Position numbers and translations under genes: made by a program. Below the pieces are notes generated by a model. That model was not told the DNA's origin. It did no database searches and was given only the letters and a program-made list of their open reading frames with translations. From the NCBI GenBank assembly GCA_037724045.1, contig JBBJOW010000005.1, forward strand, positions 33,153 through 97,152: a stretch of 64,000 nucleotides of DNA, read 5' to 3'. Below are positions 16,284-25,341 of this stretch, in pieces (within the stretch, counting starts at the first letter, position 1; each line of letters begins with the position of its first letter). This DNA comes from DATLGB01 sp037724045 (GTDB taxonomy: Bacteria; Actinomycetota; Thermoleophilia; Solirubrobacterales; Solirubrobacteraceae).

Positions 16284-17572
16284 CCGCCCCGGCGGTTCGC
16301 GTCCGCGGCGTTTCGAAGACCTTCGCGGTCCGGCGTCAGACCCTGCCCGCCCCCATCCCGTGGTTCGGCTCGTCCAAGCGAGCACCGGACGCCAACGGCG
16401 TCCGGGGGATCGTGGTCGATCCCGAGGACGATGAGGACGAGGAGGGGCTCGACGACGACGAGTCCTCGTTCGCGCCCACCAGCGGCCCGACCCTCGCCTT
16501 GGACGACGTGAGCTTCGAAGCGTCCGCCGGGGAGGGCCTGGCCATTCTCGGCGCCGACGGGTCTGGCAAGAGCACGCTGCTACGCATCCTGGCCCGCATC
16601 ACGTTTCCCTCGGACGGGATCGTGGAGATCCGCGGACGCGTCGCGCCGCTTTTCGCCATGGCCAGCTCGTTGATGAAGCTCGACCGCACCGGCGCCGAGA
16701 ACGTTCGCCACCTTGCCCGCTTCCACGGGCTCCCGCTCGATCTCGTCGAGGAGCGCATGGCGCGCATCTTCACCTGGGCCGACCTCGCGGGCCTCGAGCA
16801 CCAGCCGGTGAAGATGTACTCGTCGGGCATGTACCAGCGGCTCGCCTTTTCGATCATGGTCAACCTCGGTCCCGACGTCATCCTCGCCGACGCCATGGTG
16901 GGCGTCGGGGATCGTCCCTTTCGACGGCGCTGCGGCGTGCGTCTGCAGGAATGCGTGGACGAGGGGGCCGCGTTGATCCTGGCGACGCAGGACACGGCGA
17001 TCGCGCGACGGTTCTGCTCGCGGGCAGTGTGGCTCAAGGAAGGCAGGGTGATTGCCGCCGGGCCCGTCGAGACGGTCGCCGACCTGTACGAGGAAGCGCA
17101 GGGAGCCGGCAGCCGTCCGGCGCCGACGGGAGAGACGCAGCTGGTCGACCTCGGTGTGTTCTCCTCGGGCGGCACGCCCGTGGAGATCGCGAGGTCGTCG
17201 GAGTCCATGACCCTCCGCGCCTTCATCGAGGTGGTCGAAGCCGGCGTGCTGTTCGAGACGAGCTTCGTGCTGTTCGACGGCAGGACGAAGGCCCGGCTCA
17301 CCCAGCCCACCCAGGAGCACGCGAACGAGGCGGGGCGCTACAGCGTCGAGGTCAGGCTGCCGGCGGGCGCGCTGCCGGAGGGGCGCTACAGCCTGCGGGT
17401 CGCGGCGCGGCTGGACAAGCGCAAGGCGTCCTCCACGATCAAGCAACGTGGGCAGCGGGCCTTCGAGATCCTCGAGGAGGACGACGCGGGGCTCGCCGAG
17501 CCCGCGGCGCTCCGGGAGCTCGAGGGCTCGACCGACCTCAGGTGGAGCGTCGCACGGGTGGTGACGGGCTAA
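16265..17572 (+). CDS. Wzt/TagH-type polysaccharide ABC transporter ATPase, catalytically degenerate
   Basis: A 435-residue ATPase of the polysaccharide-export class. Walker A is GADGSGKST (residues 96-104) and the signature is YSSGMYQRLAFS (185-196). The Walker B strand reads DVILADA (204-210): the catalytic glutamate is alanine. The switch histidine after the next strand is also replaced (ILATQD, Gln 242). Residues 51-68 are an acidic insertion. The C-terminal ~140 residues are a Wzt-like beta-rich domain that in relatives recognises the glycan end. Its likely membrane partner is at 33282. The TTG at 16265 overlaps the upstream gene. Confidence 0.85.
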   Translation: MGADALTAPAVRVRGVSKTFAVRRQTLPAPIPWFGSSKRAPDANGVRGIVVDPEDDEDEEGLDDDESSFAPTSGPTLALDDVSFEASAGEGLAILGADGSGKSTLLRILARITFPSDGIVEIRGRVAPLFAMASSLMKLDRTGAENVRHLARFHGLPLDLVEERMARIFTWADLAGLEHQPVKMYSSGMYQRLAFSIMVNLGPDVILADAMVGVGDRPFRRRCGVRLQECVDEGAALILATQDTAIARRFCSRAVWLKEGRVIAAGPVETVADLYEEAQGAGSRPAPTGETQLVDLGVFSSGGTPVEIARSSESMTLRAFIEVVEAGVLFETSFVLFDGRTKARLTQPTQEHANEAGRYSVEVRLPAGALPEGRYSLRVAARLDKRKASSTIKQRGQRAFEILEEDDAGLAEPAALRELEGSTDLRWSVARVVTG

Positions 17573-17581
17573 GGTCGCCAC

Positions 17582-18544
17582 GTGTCAGACGCCGGAGCGG
17601 ACGGCGCGTTGCACAAGCGCGACGGAAAGGTCATCGAGGGCAAGGACGGCTGGCTGTTCCTGGCCAACGACAAGAACCGCGTCCTGGACCAGCACGCGGG
17701 GCTGATTCCGTTCGCGGCCCCCACGCTGCGCCGCTGGCAGCTCACGCTCGAAACGCGCGCCGCGTGGGTCAGCGCGATCGGCGGCCGGTACGTGTTCCTC
17801 GTGCCCCCGAACGCCCATTCGGTGTTCCCGGAGTACCTTCCCGACACCGTGCCGTCCGGGAACCGGCGGCCGGTGCAGCAGCTTGCCGGCTGGCTCGAAC
17901 GCTCGCGGTCGTTCGCCCGGATCACGTATCCCCTTGACCACATCCAGGCCAGCAAGCACGAGATGCTCCCTTACACCCCCGTCGACAGCCACTGGACCGC
18001 TTTCGGCGCCTTTCTCGCCTACGAGGTCCTCGCCGAGGAGCTCGGGGAAGCACTGCCGCGCCGTGTGACGCGCGAGGACGTGCAGTTTCGCGAGGTGAAG
18101 ATCCACGGTGATCTCGCGAACAAGCTCGATCCCCCACGGCGAGGGCCGTCCGTCGTGTCGGCGATGCGCGCGCCGCGCGCGCGCGTGACCGGCGACAACC
18201 TGGTGCGCAACAACGGCCGCATCATCCGGTTTGTCTGCGACGCCGCCCCGCACGGCACGTGCGTAGTGTTCGGCGATTCGTTCGGCTACGCCCTGCTGCG
18301 CTACCTCTCGGAGTCGTTCCGGCACCTCGTCTTCACCCACTTCGCGAGGCTCGACTGGGACCTCGTCCGCGAGAGTCGCGCGGACGTCGTGGTGACCGCC
18401 CAGAACGAGCGCTTCCTGCGCTCGGTCCCTGACGACTGGGAGCTCGAGTCCGCCCATCAGGTGGCGCTGCGGCGGATCGACGAGGGCGATGTGCGCAGCG
18501 CGGATTCGGTCCGCGCTCTGGCGACGAAGCTCAACTGGCCCTGA
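17582..18544 (+). CDS. AlgJ/AlgX-like SGNH O-acetyltransferase
   Basis: A 320-residue SGNH-hydrolase-like acetyltransferase. VIEGKDGWLFLAND (about residues 17-30) is the standard opening of AlgJ/AlgX domains; TPVDSHWTAFGA holds the Asp-His pair, and VVFGDSFGYAL the catalytic serine block. Such enzymes O-acetylate exopolysaccharides. AlgJ/AlgX act outside the membrane, but no signal peptide or membrane anchor is visible here, so it may act in the cytoplasm or need a partner. GTG start nine bases after the ATPase stop; its stop overlaps the next gene by four bases. Confidence 0.75.
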   Translation: MSDAGADGALHKRDGKVIEGKDGWLFLANDKNRVLDQHAGLIPFAAPTLRRWQLTLETRAAWVSAIGGRYVFLVPPNAHSVFPEYLPDTVPSGNRRPVQQLAGWLERSRSFARITYPLDHIQASKHEMLPYTPVDSHWTAFGAFLAYEVLAEELGEALPRRVTREDVQFREVKIHGDLANKLDPPRRGPSVVSAMRAPRARVTGDNLVRNNGRIIRFVCDAAPHGTCVVFGDSFGYALLRYLSESFRHLVFTHFARLDWDLVRESRADVVVTAQNERFLRSVPDDWELESAHQVALRRIDEGDVRSADSVRALATKLNWP

Positions 18545-21447
18545 CGAGCCCGCTCCGCATCCTGGTGGTTCTCCACGGGCCCGGGCATCTGCGCCACCTC
18601 GTGCCGGCACTCGACGCGCTGACGAGCCGCGGCCATGAGATCACGCTGCGCTTCGACACCGGCGACCCGCGGGACGCCGGCGACCGGGTGGCGCCGGGCG
18701 CCGCGGCACGCATGCCGGAGCGGCCGGCCGGCTGGACGGCGCTCGCCCGGCAGGTGCGCCTCGCCCTCGACCACCTCCGCTACCTGGAGCCGGGCTACGC
18801 ACAGGTGCGAGGACCGGCGTCGCGGGCGCGCGCCCGTGCACCACGGCCGATCGTGGCGCTGGCCGATCGCGTCGGCGCCCCGGCGCAGGCGCGCCTCAAG
18901 CGCCTGTTGACCGCCGTGGACCGCGCGGTACCGGTTCCGCAGGCGCTCATCGACGAGCTGCGCAGCATCGCGCCCGACGTCATGCTGGTGAGCCCGCTCG
19001 TCGCGCTCGGCTCGTTGCAGGTCGAGCACGTGCGTGCCGCCCGCCGGCTGGGCGTGCCGTCGATGCTGCTGGTGGCCAGCTGGGACAATCTCACCAACAA
19101 GGGCGGGTTGCGCGACGTGCCCGACCGGGTCGTGGTATGGAACCTCGCACAGGAGCGGGAGGCGAGAGAGCTGCACGCCGTCCCGGCCGACCGCATCACG
19201 GTCACCGGAGCCCATTCGCTGGATCCGTGGGTCGGGCGGCAAGCGTCCTCGCCGCGCGACGCGTTCTGCCGCCGCGCCGGCCTCGATCCGGGCCGGCCCT
19301 TCGTGCTCTACGCCTGCTCCTCCGCCTTCATCGCGCCGCGAGAGCCGGCGTTCGTCGTGCGCTGGCTGCAGGCACTCGGCGCCGGCCACGACGACGCGCC
19401 CGGCGTCTTAGTCCGGCCCCACCCCGCCAACCGCGAACGGTGGCGCGGGATCGACATCATCGTCCCGGGGCGCGTGGCGGTCTGGCACGGCGAGACCGAG
19501 GACGACTATGCGGACTCCATCCTCCACGCCGCGGCGACCGTGGGGATCAACACGAGCGCGTTGCTCGAGGCCGCCGCAGCCGGCAGACCCGCGCTCACGG
19601 TGATCGACGAGGAGTTCGCCACCACGCAGACCGGAACGCGGCACTTCGCCCACCTCGCCGACGCGCGGACGGGGGTTCTCACCGTCGGCCCTGACCTGCG
19701 TCAGCACGCCGAGCAGATCAGGGTGGCGGTGGCTGATCCCGGCGCTGACACCGCCCGCCGGACCGCTTTCCTCGAGTCGTTCATCCGGCCGCTCGGCGCG
19801 CGCGATCCAGCGGCGCTGCGGCTGGCCGACGCCGTCGAGGACGTGGCCGCCCGGCCGGCTCGAGAACTGGCCGAGCCGCCGAGCCGCCGAGCGGCCTGGA
19901 TCGCTCCCGTCGCTCGCCTCACGCCGGGCGCGCTGCGCGCCGCGCGCGTGCTCAGCCCGCCACGCGCCCCGGCGCTGGCGCCCGTCTCCGGCGGCGCCGC
20001 GGGTCAGCGGGTGCTGCTCGTGCTCGACCACGCGGGCCTGCTGATGCACTTCGATTCCCTGGTCGAGCGCCTGGCCGAGCGCGGGCACGTGGTCCTGGTG
20101 GCGTTCGGCCGGTCCAAGTGGACGGAGGCCGGCTCGGTTCTCGCAGCGGGGACCGTCTCACTCGACGGCTCCGTTCCGCGGCGGGCCGACGTCTTCGCGT
20201 CCTTCCTGCGCCGCTCACGCGCGGCGCTGGACGCCGCGACCTACCTGGCGCCGTCCTTGCGCGACGCCGTCGCCGCGCGGGCCAAGTGGCAATCCGCGCC
20301 CGACGTGCCCCTGTTGGTGCGCCGGCTCCCAGTGTTGCCGGCCGGCGCCGCACGGACCCTCGCGCGCGTGCTGGCCTGGACGGAGCGGGCCGCGCCGGCG
20401 AACCCCGAGACCGAGCGCTGGATGCGCCGGATCGCCCCGGATCTGGTGATCGTGTCGCCGCAGGTCCAGCGCGACACCTATCAGGACGACGTCGTCAAGG
20501 CCGCCCGCAGCCTCGGTGTGCCGTCCGCGCTGCCGGTGGCCAGCTGGGACAACCTGACCTCGAAGGGCCGTATCCGGGTCCTTCCCGACCGGGTCCTGGT
20601 GTGGAACGCCGCCCAGGCACGCGAGGCGATGGAGCACCACGGCGTCCCCGAGGAGGCGATCAGGGTGACGGGCTCGCCGCAGTTCGCGCGCTGGCGTCGC
20701 GCGGACGCGCCGCCGGCGGCCCCGGGGCACGTGCTCTTCGTCGGCTCCCAGCAGGTGCCCGTCGATGCGGAGGCGGACTTCATCCGCGCCTTCCTGGACG
20801 CCGCCGAGGACACGGCCCTGCGCGACCTTCGCGTCATCGTCCGGCCCCATCCGACCTCCGTGGCCGCCTGGGCGACCACACTCGCCGACGACGACCGGGT
20901 CTCGGTGCGGTCGCGCGCGAGCGCACTGCCGATCGGCGACGAGGAGCGCGCCGCATACTTTCAGACGCTGTCGGCCGCATCCGCCGTCATCGGCGTGAAC
21001 TCGACCGCGATGCTCGAAGCCGCGATCGTAGGCCGACCCGTCCACACCGTGGCTCTGGACGCGCTGCGCCGCTACCAGCGCGACCTCGTCCACTACGCCC
21101 ATCTGCTCCAAGAGCGCGGGGGCCCGGTCCAGGAGTCGTCCTCCTTCGCCGAGCTGGTGCGCCGTCTCGAAGAGGATCTCGCGGATCCCGATGCGGTGCG
21201 ACGGCGGTCGGAGGCCTTCGTAGTGCGCTTCGTCCGGCCGCCCGACGGCGGCTCCGCGGTGGACCGCCTCGTCGACGAACTGCTCGCGACCTCGTCGATC
21301 GCTCCGCGGCCGCCCGACGGGAGGGGGCCGGCACGCTTCGCGATCCTGCCTGCGGCCGTGCTCGCGCGCGCGCTTGACCGGCTGCGCCCGCGGCTCAGCG
21401 CGGCTCGCCGCGCTTGGCTGCCGTCCGCTCGCGCTGGTGACGGCTGA
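18541..21447 (+). CDS. Tandem 'SWDN' GT-B-like glycosyltransferase (two domains)
   Basis: A 968-residue protein made of two homologous glycosyltransferase-like halves. Each half has a first strand followed by GHxxxL, a central VASWDNLT/S-x-KG block, a VWNxAQ block, a VTGxxxxxxW block, RPHP, and a GxNTS/T-A-LEAA donor-type motif (GINTSALLEAAAAGRPA in half 1, GVNSTAMLEAAIVGRP in half 2). The C-terminal end overlaps the convergent relative by 53 bases. The CTG at 18541 overlaps the preceding stop (CTGA) and gives a complete first strand; the GTG at 18565 is the alternative. The family resembles CDP-glycerol transferase/KpsC-like GT-B folds, but no characterised member is recognised. Confidence 0.7.
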   Translation: MTSPLRILVVLHGPGHLRHLVPALDALTSRGHEITLRFDTGDPRDAGDRVAPGAAARMPERPAGWTALARQVRLALDHLRYLEPGYAQVRGPASRARARAPRPIVALADRVGAPAQARLKRLLTAVDRAVPVPQALIDELRSIAPDVMLVSPLVALGSLQVEHVRAARRLGVPSMLLVASWDNLTNKGGLRDVPDRVVVWNLAQEREARELHAVPADRITVTGAHSLDPWVGRQASSPRDAFCRRAGLDPGRPFVLYACSSAFIAPREPAFVVRWLQALGAGHDDAPGVLVRPHPANRERWRGIDIIVPGRVAVWHGETEDDYADSILHAAATVGINTSALLEAAAAGRPALTVIDEEFATTQTGTRHFAHLADARTGVLTVGPDLRQHAEQIRVAVADPGADTARRTAFLESFIRPLGARDPAALRLADAVEDVAARPARELAEPPSRRAAWIAPVARLTPGALRAARVLSPPRAPALAPVSGGAAGQRVLLVLDHAGLLMHFDSLVERLAERGHVVLVAFGRSKWTEAGSVLAAGTVSLDGSVPRRADVFASFLRRSRAALDAATYLAPSLRDAVAARAKWQSAPDVPLLVRRLPVLPAGAARTLARVLAWTERAAPANPETERWMRRIAPDLVIVSPQVQRDTYQDDVVKAARSLGVPSALPVASWDNLTSKGRIRVLPDRVLVWNAAQAREAMEHHGVPEEAIRVTGSPQFARWRRADAPPAAPGHVLFVGSQQVPVDAEADFIRAFLDAAEDTALRDLRVIVRPHPTSVAAWATTLADDDRVSVRSRASALPIGDEERAAYFQTLSAASAVIGVNSTAMLEAAIVGRPVHTVALDALRRYQRDLVHYAHLLQERGGPVQESSSFAELVRRLEEDLADPDAVRRRSEAFVVRFVRPPDGGSAVDRLVDELLATSSIAPRPPDGRGPARFAILPAAVLARALDRLRPRLSAARRAWLPSARAGDG

Positions 21448-22888
21448 GCCGACCTGCGTAGGGCGACAACACGCGCTCGCCGATCCTGTCGACCCTCGAG
21501 GGCGCCACCGGGCGCGGCGCCGGCCGGCGGCAGAGCTCCTCGACCGCGGCGACCCAATGCTCGGCGGCCCGCGACTGAAGGCCGTGCGGTCGCAGGAAGC
21601 GCCGGACGAACGCGCGTGAAGGCTCGACGCTCCAGTCGCCGGCGAGGACGCGGCCGAGCTGTTCGACGTGCGCCTCGAGGGTGGGCGCGGAGATGACGGG
21701 TCCACCGTTCTCGGAGAGCAGATGGCGGAAGTGGACGGTGTGCGACTGCGCTCTGGCGAGCTCGGGCGGCGTCACGGTGAGCGCCGGCCGCTCGAACATC
21801 GCCGCCTCGAGGAAGGAGCTCGTGTTGACCCCCACCACCGCCGTCGCATGGTGCATCGAGTCGAAGAAGTCCTCCCGCGCGGGCCGGTCGAGGGGCACCT
21901 TGCCCTCCCGCGGCCAGACCGTGACCCCGCCCAGCCCCGCCACGGGGGCCCACTCGTCCCGGATCGCCTGGGGATGCGGTCGTATGACCACGTGCGCGTC
22001 GCGCACCGCCGGGTTCTGGGCGTTGCGGATGAAGGTCAGCCACTCACGGCCGAAGGCTCCCTCGCCACCCATGTAGCTCGACGACTCCAGGAACAGGATG
22101 TAGGGCCGGTCCAGCGGGAACCCGACTTCCTCTGCGAATTGCTCGCGCGTGCGCGACGGCTTCCAGTCCACCCAGTGATCCCAGTTCTGCGCTCCCGTCA
22201 CGACGATGCGGCCGCGTGGGACGCCATGCAGCGTCGCGGCCTCCTCGGCCTGTGCCTGGTTCCAGACCGTGAGGGCGTCCGGCGTGGCGCGCAGCGCACC
22301 CTTGCTGGTCAGGTTGTCCCAGCTGAACAGGCAGCCCATGGTCCGCACTCCCTCCGCCTTCGCCGCACGGATCCACTCGCTCTGCGGCGAGCCGAACCAG
22401 AACAGCGGCGACACGAGCACGACATCGGGCCGGTGCTCACGGACCGCAGCCCGCAGGTTCGGAGCGACGGGGGCGGCGTTCGCGGCACCGAGCACGGCGC
22501 GGGCGAGTGTCGTCTGCGCTCGCGCGCCGCGCGACGGCAACAGCGCCGATGCCGCCCGCGCGTACCGCGGAGACGCCTCCTTCGCGCGCGCGCGAAACTC
22601 TGGCGCTCCGTCGAACCCGGACTGCTGGTAGTGCACGGCGTCGTACGCGGCACCGAGCTCGCGCCGGAAGGCCGTCCATTCGGCCGCGTCCGGTCGCGGA
22701 CCGGCGCCCCACGTGATCGTCGGCGATCGCGCGACGAGATCCTCGATGAAGCGCATCTGACCCGCGATGCGCTCCCGTGGGCGCTCGATGATCACGTGGA
22801 CGCGCGCGCGCCGCCGGGCGAGCACCTCGAGTGGGGACTCGAAGTACCGGAGGCGCCCGGGATCGGCCACCACGAACAGCAGCCGCAT
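21395..22888 (-). CDS. Single-domain 'SWDN' GT-B-like glycosyltransferase
   Basis: A 497-residue relative of the tandem proteins. It begins MRLLFVVADPGRLRYFES and shows LFSWDNLTSKGALR, VWNQAQAEEA, VTGAQNWDHWV, RPHP and GVNTSSFLEAAMFERPA. This order matches the other SWDN domains. It is convergent with the gene at 18541 and divergent from the fusion at 22934, with 45 bases between starts. The ATG at 22888 is chosen because it places the first strand at the N-terminus; the frame is open much further upstream. Likely a cytoplasmic glycosyl- or polyol-phosphate transferase. Confidence 0.7.
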   Translation of the reverse strand: MRLLFVVADPGRLRYFESPLEVLARRRARVHVIIERPRERIAGQMRFIEDLVARSPTITWGAGPRPDAAEWTAFRRELGAAYDAVHYQQSGFDGAPEFRARAKEASPRYARAASALLPSRGARAQTTLARAVLGAANAAPVAPNLRAAVREHRPDVVLVSPLFWFGSPQSEWIRAAKAEGVRTMGCLFSWDNLTSKGALRATPDALTVWNQAQAEEAATLHGVPRGRIVVTGAQNWDHWVDWKPSRTREQFAEEVGFPLDRPYILFLESSSYMGGEGAFGREWLTFIRNAQNPAVRDAHVVIRPHPQAIRDEWAPVAGLGGVTVWPREGKVPLDRPAREDFFDSMHHATAVVGVNTSSFLEAAMFERPALTVTPPELARAQSHTVHFRHLLSENGGPVISAPTLEAHVEQLGRVLAGDWSVEPSRAFVRRFLRPHGLQSRAAEHWVAAVEELCRRPAPRPVAPSRVDRIGERVLSPYAGRLSRHQRERTAAKRGEPR

Positions 22889-22916
22889 GCGGGAGGCGTC
22901 GAACACGGCGCCATCG

Positions 22917-22922
22917 TAGGCT
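22917..22922 (+). promoter_or_regulatory. Candidate -10 element
   Basis: TAGGCT lies 11 bases upstream of the GTG at 22934 in the short divergent gap, consistent with a leaderless or near-leaderless transcript. Confidence 0.25.
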
Positions 22923-22933
22923 GGCCGTCGACC

Positions 22934-25267
22934 GTGACGGCGCCTCACATCGAGCTCGACCTGCTCAAGACGCTGTCCCGTGGCGCCGGCGACAATCTCG
23001 TCAGGGTCGCCGAGTCGCTCGCGGCGGGGCACGATGAAGCTGCGCGCTGCTACCGGCGGACGGCGTCGCCGACGGAGGAGGCGGTGGCGGCCGGCGCGGC
23101 GGCCGCCACCTCCGGGCGCCGCGGCCGGACGTGGGCGGTCGTGAACGCTGCGCAAGCATGGAAGCTGCTGGCCACAGACGGCCTCGACGCGCAGGTCGAC
23201 GCCGGCCGCACAGGGGTGCTGTTCGACGCCGTCGACCAAGCGGGCTTCGACTACGCGGTGCGGATCGTCGCCGCGGCCGGCAGGATCGTCGCGGAGCTGG
23301 CAGATCGCAAGCCGTGGACGCTCGCCAGGGTGCTCGACGACGGAGCGGCGCTGGTGCTGCTTCCGCCGCCGTTCCGGCCCGAGTCGCGGCTGCCATCACG
23401 GCGTCAGAGCGTGCCGGGTGACCAGACGGCCGCGGACCCGATGCTCGCCGAGGCGAAGCGGCCGTTGCCCCACGGGACGGTGGTGGTGAGCACCTCAGAC
23501 GTTGCGCTCGACGGGATTCTCGGTCCCGCCTCCACCGACCTTGACGCGGTACGCATCGCCGTCGAGCTGGCCCGCGACGGGCAGGTCGCGGTCCTGGCCG
23601 CTCCGGCGAGCGCCGCGACGGACCCCCGCGTCCAAGTCGCGCTGCGGACCGCAGCCGCAGACCCAGGTCGGGTGATCTGGCTCGCGACGGCGGCGGAGGA
23701 AGCGTCGCAGGACCTCGCCGCCGTATCGACGATCGACAACCTGCGCGTCCTCGAACCGTGCTCGCTGGCCGAGGTTGCGCGTTGCGTCGCCTTCGCGTTG
23801 GCAACGTCGGAGAGCGTGTACCTGCGGCTCAGCCGGGCGGGGGGCGGTCTCGGATCGCCCGACGACCGCCTGCAGCCGGGCCGCGGCAGCGTGCTGCGCG
23901 ACGGGAGCCAGGCGTGGCTGGTCGCGAGCGGCCCAGTCGTGGCCTCCATGGCCCTGGATGCCGCCGGGCAGATGACGCGTCGAGGGATCTCGACCGGCGT
24001 GATCGCCATGCCGTGGATCGCCGGCATCGACGCGAAGTGGTTGAAGGGCCTGGTGACCGACGCGCCCGTCGTCTGCCTGGACGCATGCGGCGGCCCCGCG
24101 GTCCGCAGTGCGGCGGTCGAAGCGGCGTTGCGACGCGGCGCACACCGCCTCGTCCCGAGGCGGGACGAGTTCACGAGCGCGGAGATCGCGAAGTACGCCG
24201 AGGCGTTCGTGCGCGACGAGAACACCCGCCTGGCCAAGGCGCAGCGGCGCGTCTTCGATCTGACTGCAGGCCACATGGCTCGTTCCGAGGAGGCCGTCGC
24301 CCGCGCCCGCGCTGCGCTCTCCTCCAAGCAGCGCATCATCGTGGGACCGTGGTTGTCGGAGGTCGGATTCGAGGTCCTGTACTGGATCCCGATGGTGCGG
24401 GCCCTGACCGAGGAGCTCGGAGTCGAGCCGGATCGGATCGTCGTGGTCTCCCGGGGCGGGCCGCGCTCCTGGTACGCCGGCATCGCGGACACCTATCTCG
24501 ACGCCTTCGACGCGTTCGCGCCCGCACAGCTGCGCGCGCTGCAGGAGCGGCGCTCGGCGGCGAATCGATCGGCCTCGGTGAACTCGATGAAGCAGCTCGA
24601 CCTCGACGTCACCGCGGCTGACCGCGAGCTGCTCGACGGGTTGGGCCTGCCGTCCGGAGACGATGTCGCCCACCTGGTGCCAGGTCACATGTACCGGAGA
24701 TACTCGCCGTACTGGCGCGGGGTGGGCGACTCCGGCCAGACGGCCCACGGCTTGCGATTCCGCCGCATCGAACCCGTCGCGGACATCAGACAGTTCGGGC
24801 TGCCGAAGCGCTACGTCGCGGTCAAGGGGTACTTCAGCGCCTGCTTTCCCGACGATCCGATCAACCGGGCCACGCTGGAGCGACTCGTCCGGCGGATCGC
24901 GGAGTCGACGGACGTCGTCCTGCTCGACACCACGCTCTCGGTCGACGACCACGAGGACTTCTCCGTCGCGGGCCGCCGGATCCACAGCTTCGCGGACACC
25001 TACGAGCCGGCGTCCAACCTGGAGCTGCAGACGGCGATCGCGGCCAACGCCGCCGGGCTGGTGACGACCTACGGCGGCTTCGCCTATCTCGGCCCGCTGC
25101 TGGGGCTCCCGACGCTCGCGCTGTGGTCGCATGCGAACTTCAACCCTCGCCACCTCGACCTCGCCCGCGCGGGCATCGAGCAGCTCGGATTCGAGCCGCC
25201 GCCGTTCCTGGTGATCGACGCCCGCGAAGCCGATTCCGTCGCCTTGAAGGCGTTCGGAGCGGGCTGA
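22934..25267 (+). CDS. Pseudo-transketolase fused to 'GFELLYWIPF' domain
   Basis: A 777-residue fusion. Residues about 185-305 line up with the pyrimidine-binding domain and 312-430 with the C-terminal domain of the transketolase at 6265: SVYLRLSRAGG against VYIRLVSVP, LQPGRGSVLRDGSQ against LEPGRGTVLREGED, and VIAMPWIAGIDAKWL against VVALPWLTGVDGPWL. The GDG-N TPP motif, the GHxG histidine and the GIAEQ glutamate are absent, so it cannot act as a normal transketolase. Residues 465-777 are a GFELLYWIPF domain (IVGPWLSEVGFEVLYWIP, TYGGFAYLGPLLGLP). It may scaffold or regulate. GTG start at 22934, chosen by the divergent neighbour. Confidence 0.65.
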   Translation: MTAPHIELDLLKTLSRGAGDNLVRVAESLAAGHDEAARCYRRTASPTEEAVAAGAAAATSGRRGRTWAVVNAAQAWKLLATDGLDAQVDAGRTGVLFDAVDQAGFDYAVRIVAAAGRIVAELADRKPWTLARVLDDGAALVLLPPPFRPESRLPSRRQSVPGDQTAADPMLAEAKRPLPHGTVVVSTSDVALDGILGPASTDLDAVRIAVELARDGQVAVLAAPASAATDPRVQVALRTAAADPGRVIWLATAAEEASQDLAAVSTIDNLRVLEPCSLAEVARCVAFALATSESVYLRLSRAGGGLGSPDDRLQPGRGSVLRDGSQAWLVASGPVVASMALDAAGQMTRRGISTGVIAMPWIAGIDAKWLKGLVTDAPVVCLDACGGPAVRSAAVEAALRRGAHRLVPRRDEFTSAEIAKYAEAFVRDENTRLAKAQRRVFDLTAGHMARSEEAVARARAALSSKQRIIVGPWLSEVGFEVLYWIPMVRALTEELGVEPDRIVVVSRGGPRSWYAGIADTYLDAFDAFAPAQLRALQERRSAANRSASVNSMKQLDLDVTAADRELLDGLGLPSGDDVAHLVPGHMYRRYSPYWRGVGDSGQTAHGLRFRRIEPVADIRQFGLPKRYVAVKGYFSACFPDDPINRATLERLVRRIAESTDVVLLDTTLSVDDHEDFSVAGRRIHSFADTYEPASNLELQTAIAANAAGLVTTYGGFAYLGPLLGLPTLALWSHANFNPRHLDLARAGIEQLGFEPPPFLVIDAREADSVALKAFGAG

Positions 25268-25341
25268 CGGCGCGACCGTTTCGCGCGGTCGGCCCCGACT
25301 ACGCTGGCCCGCATGCGCAGACGCCTCGACCGGTTCGGCTC

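Noticed and set aside
14871..16385. Minus-strand frame of about 504 codons across two plus-strand genes
   Set aside because: No recognisable domain; opposite strand carries the GFELLYWIPF and ABC ATPase motifs.
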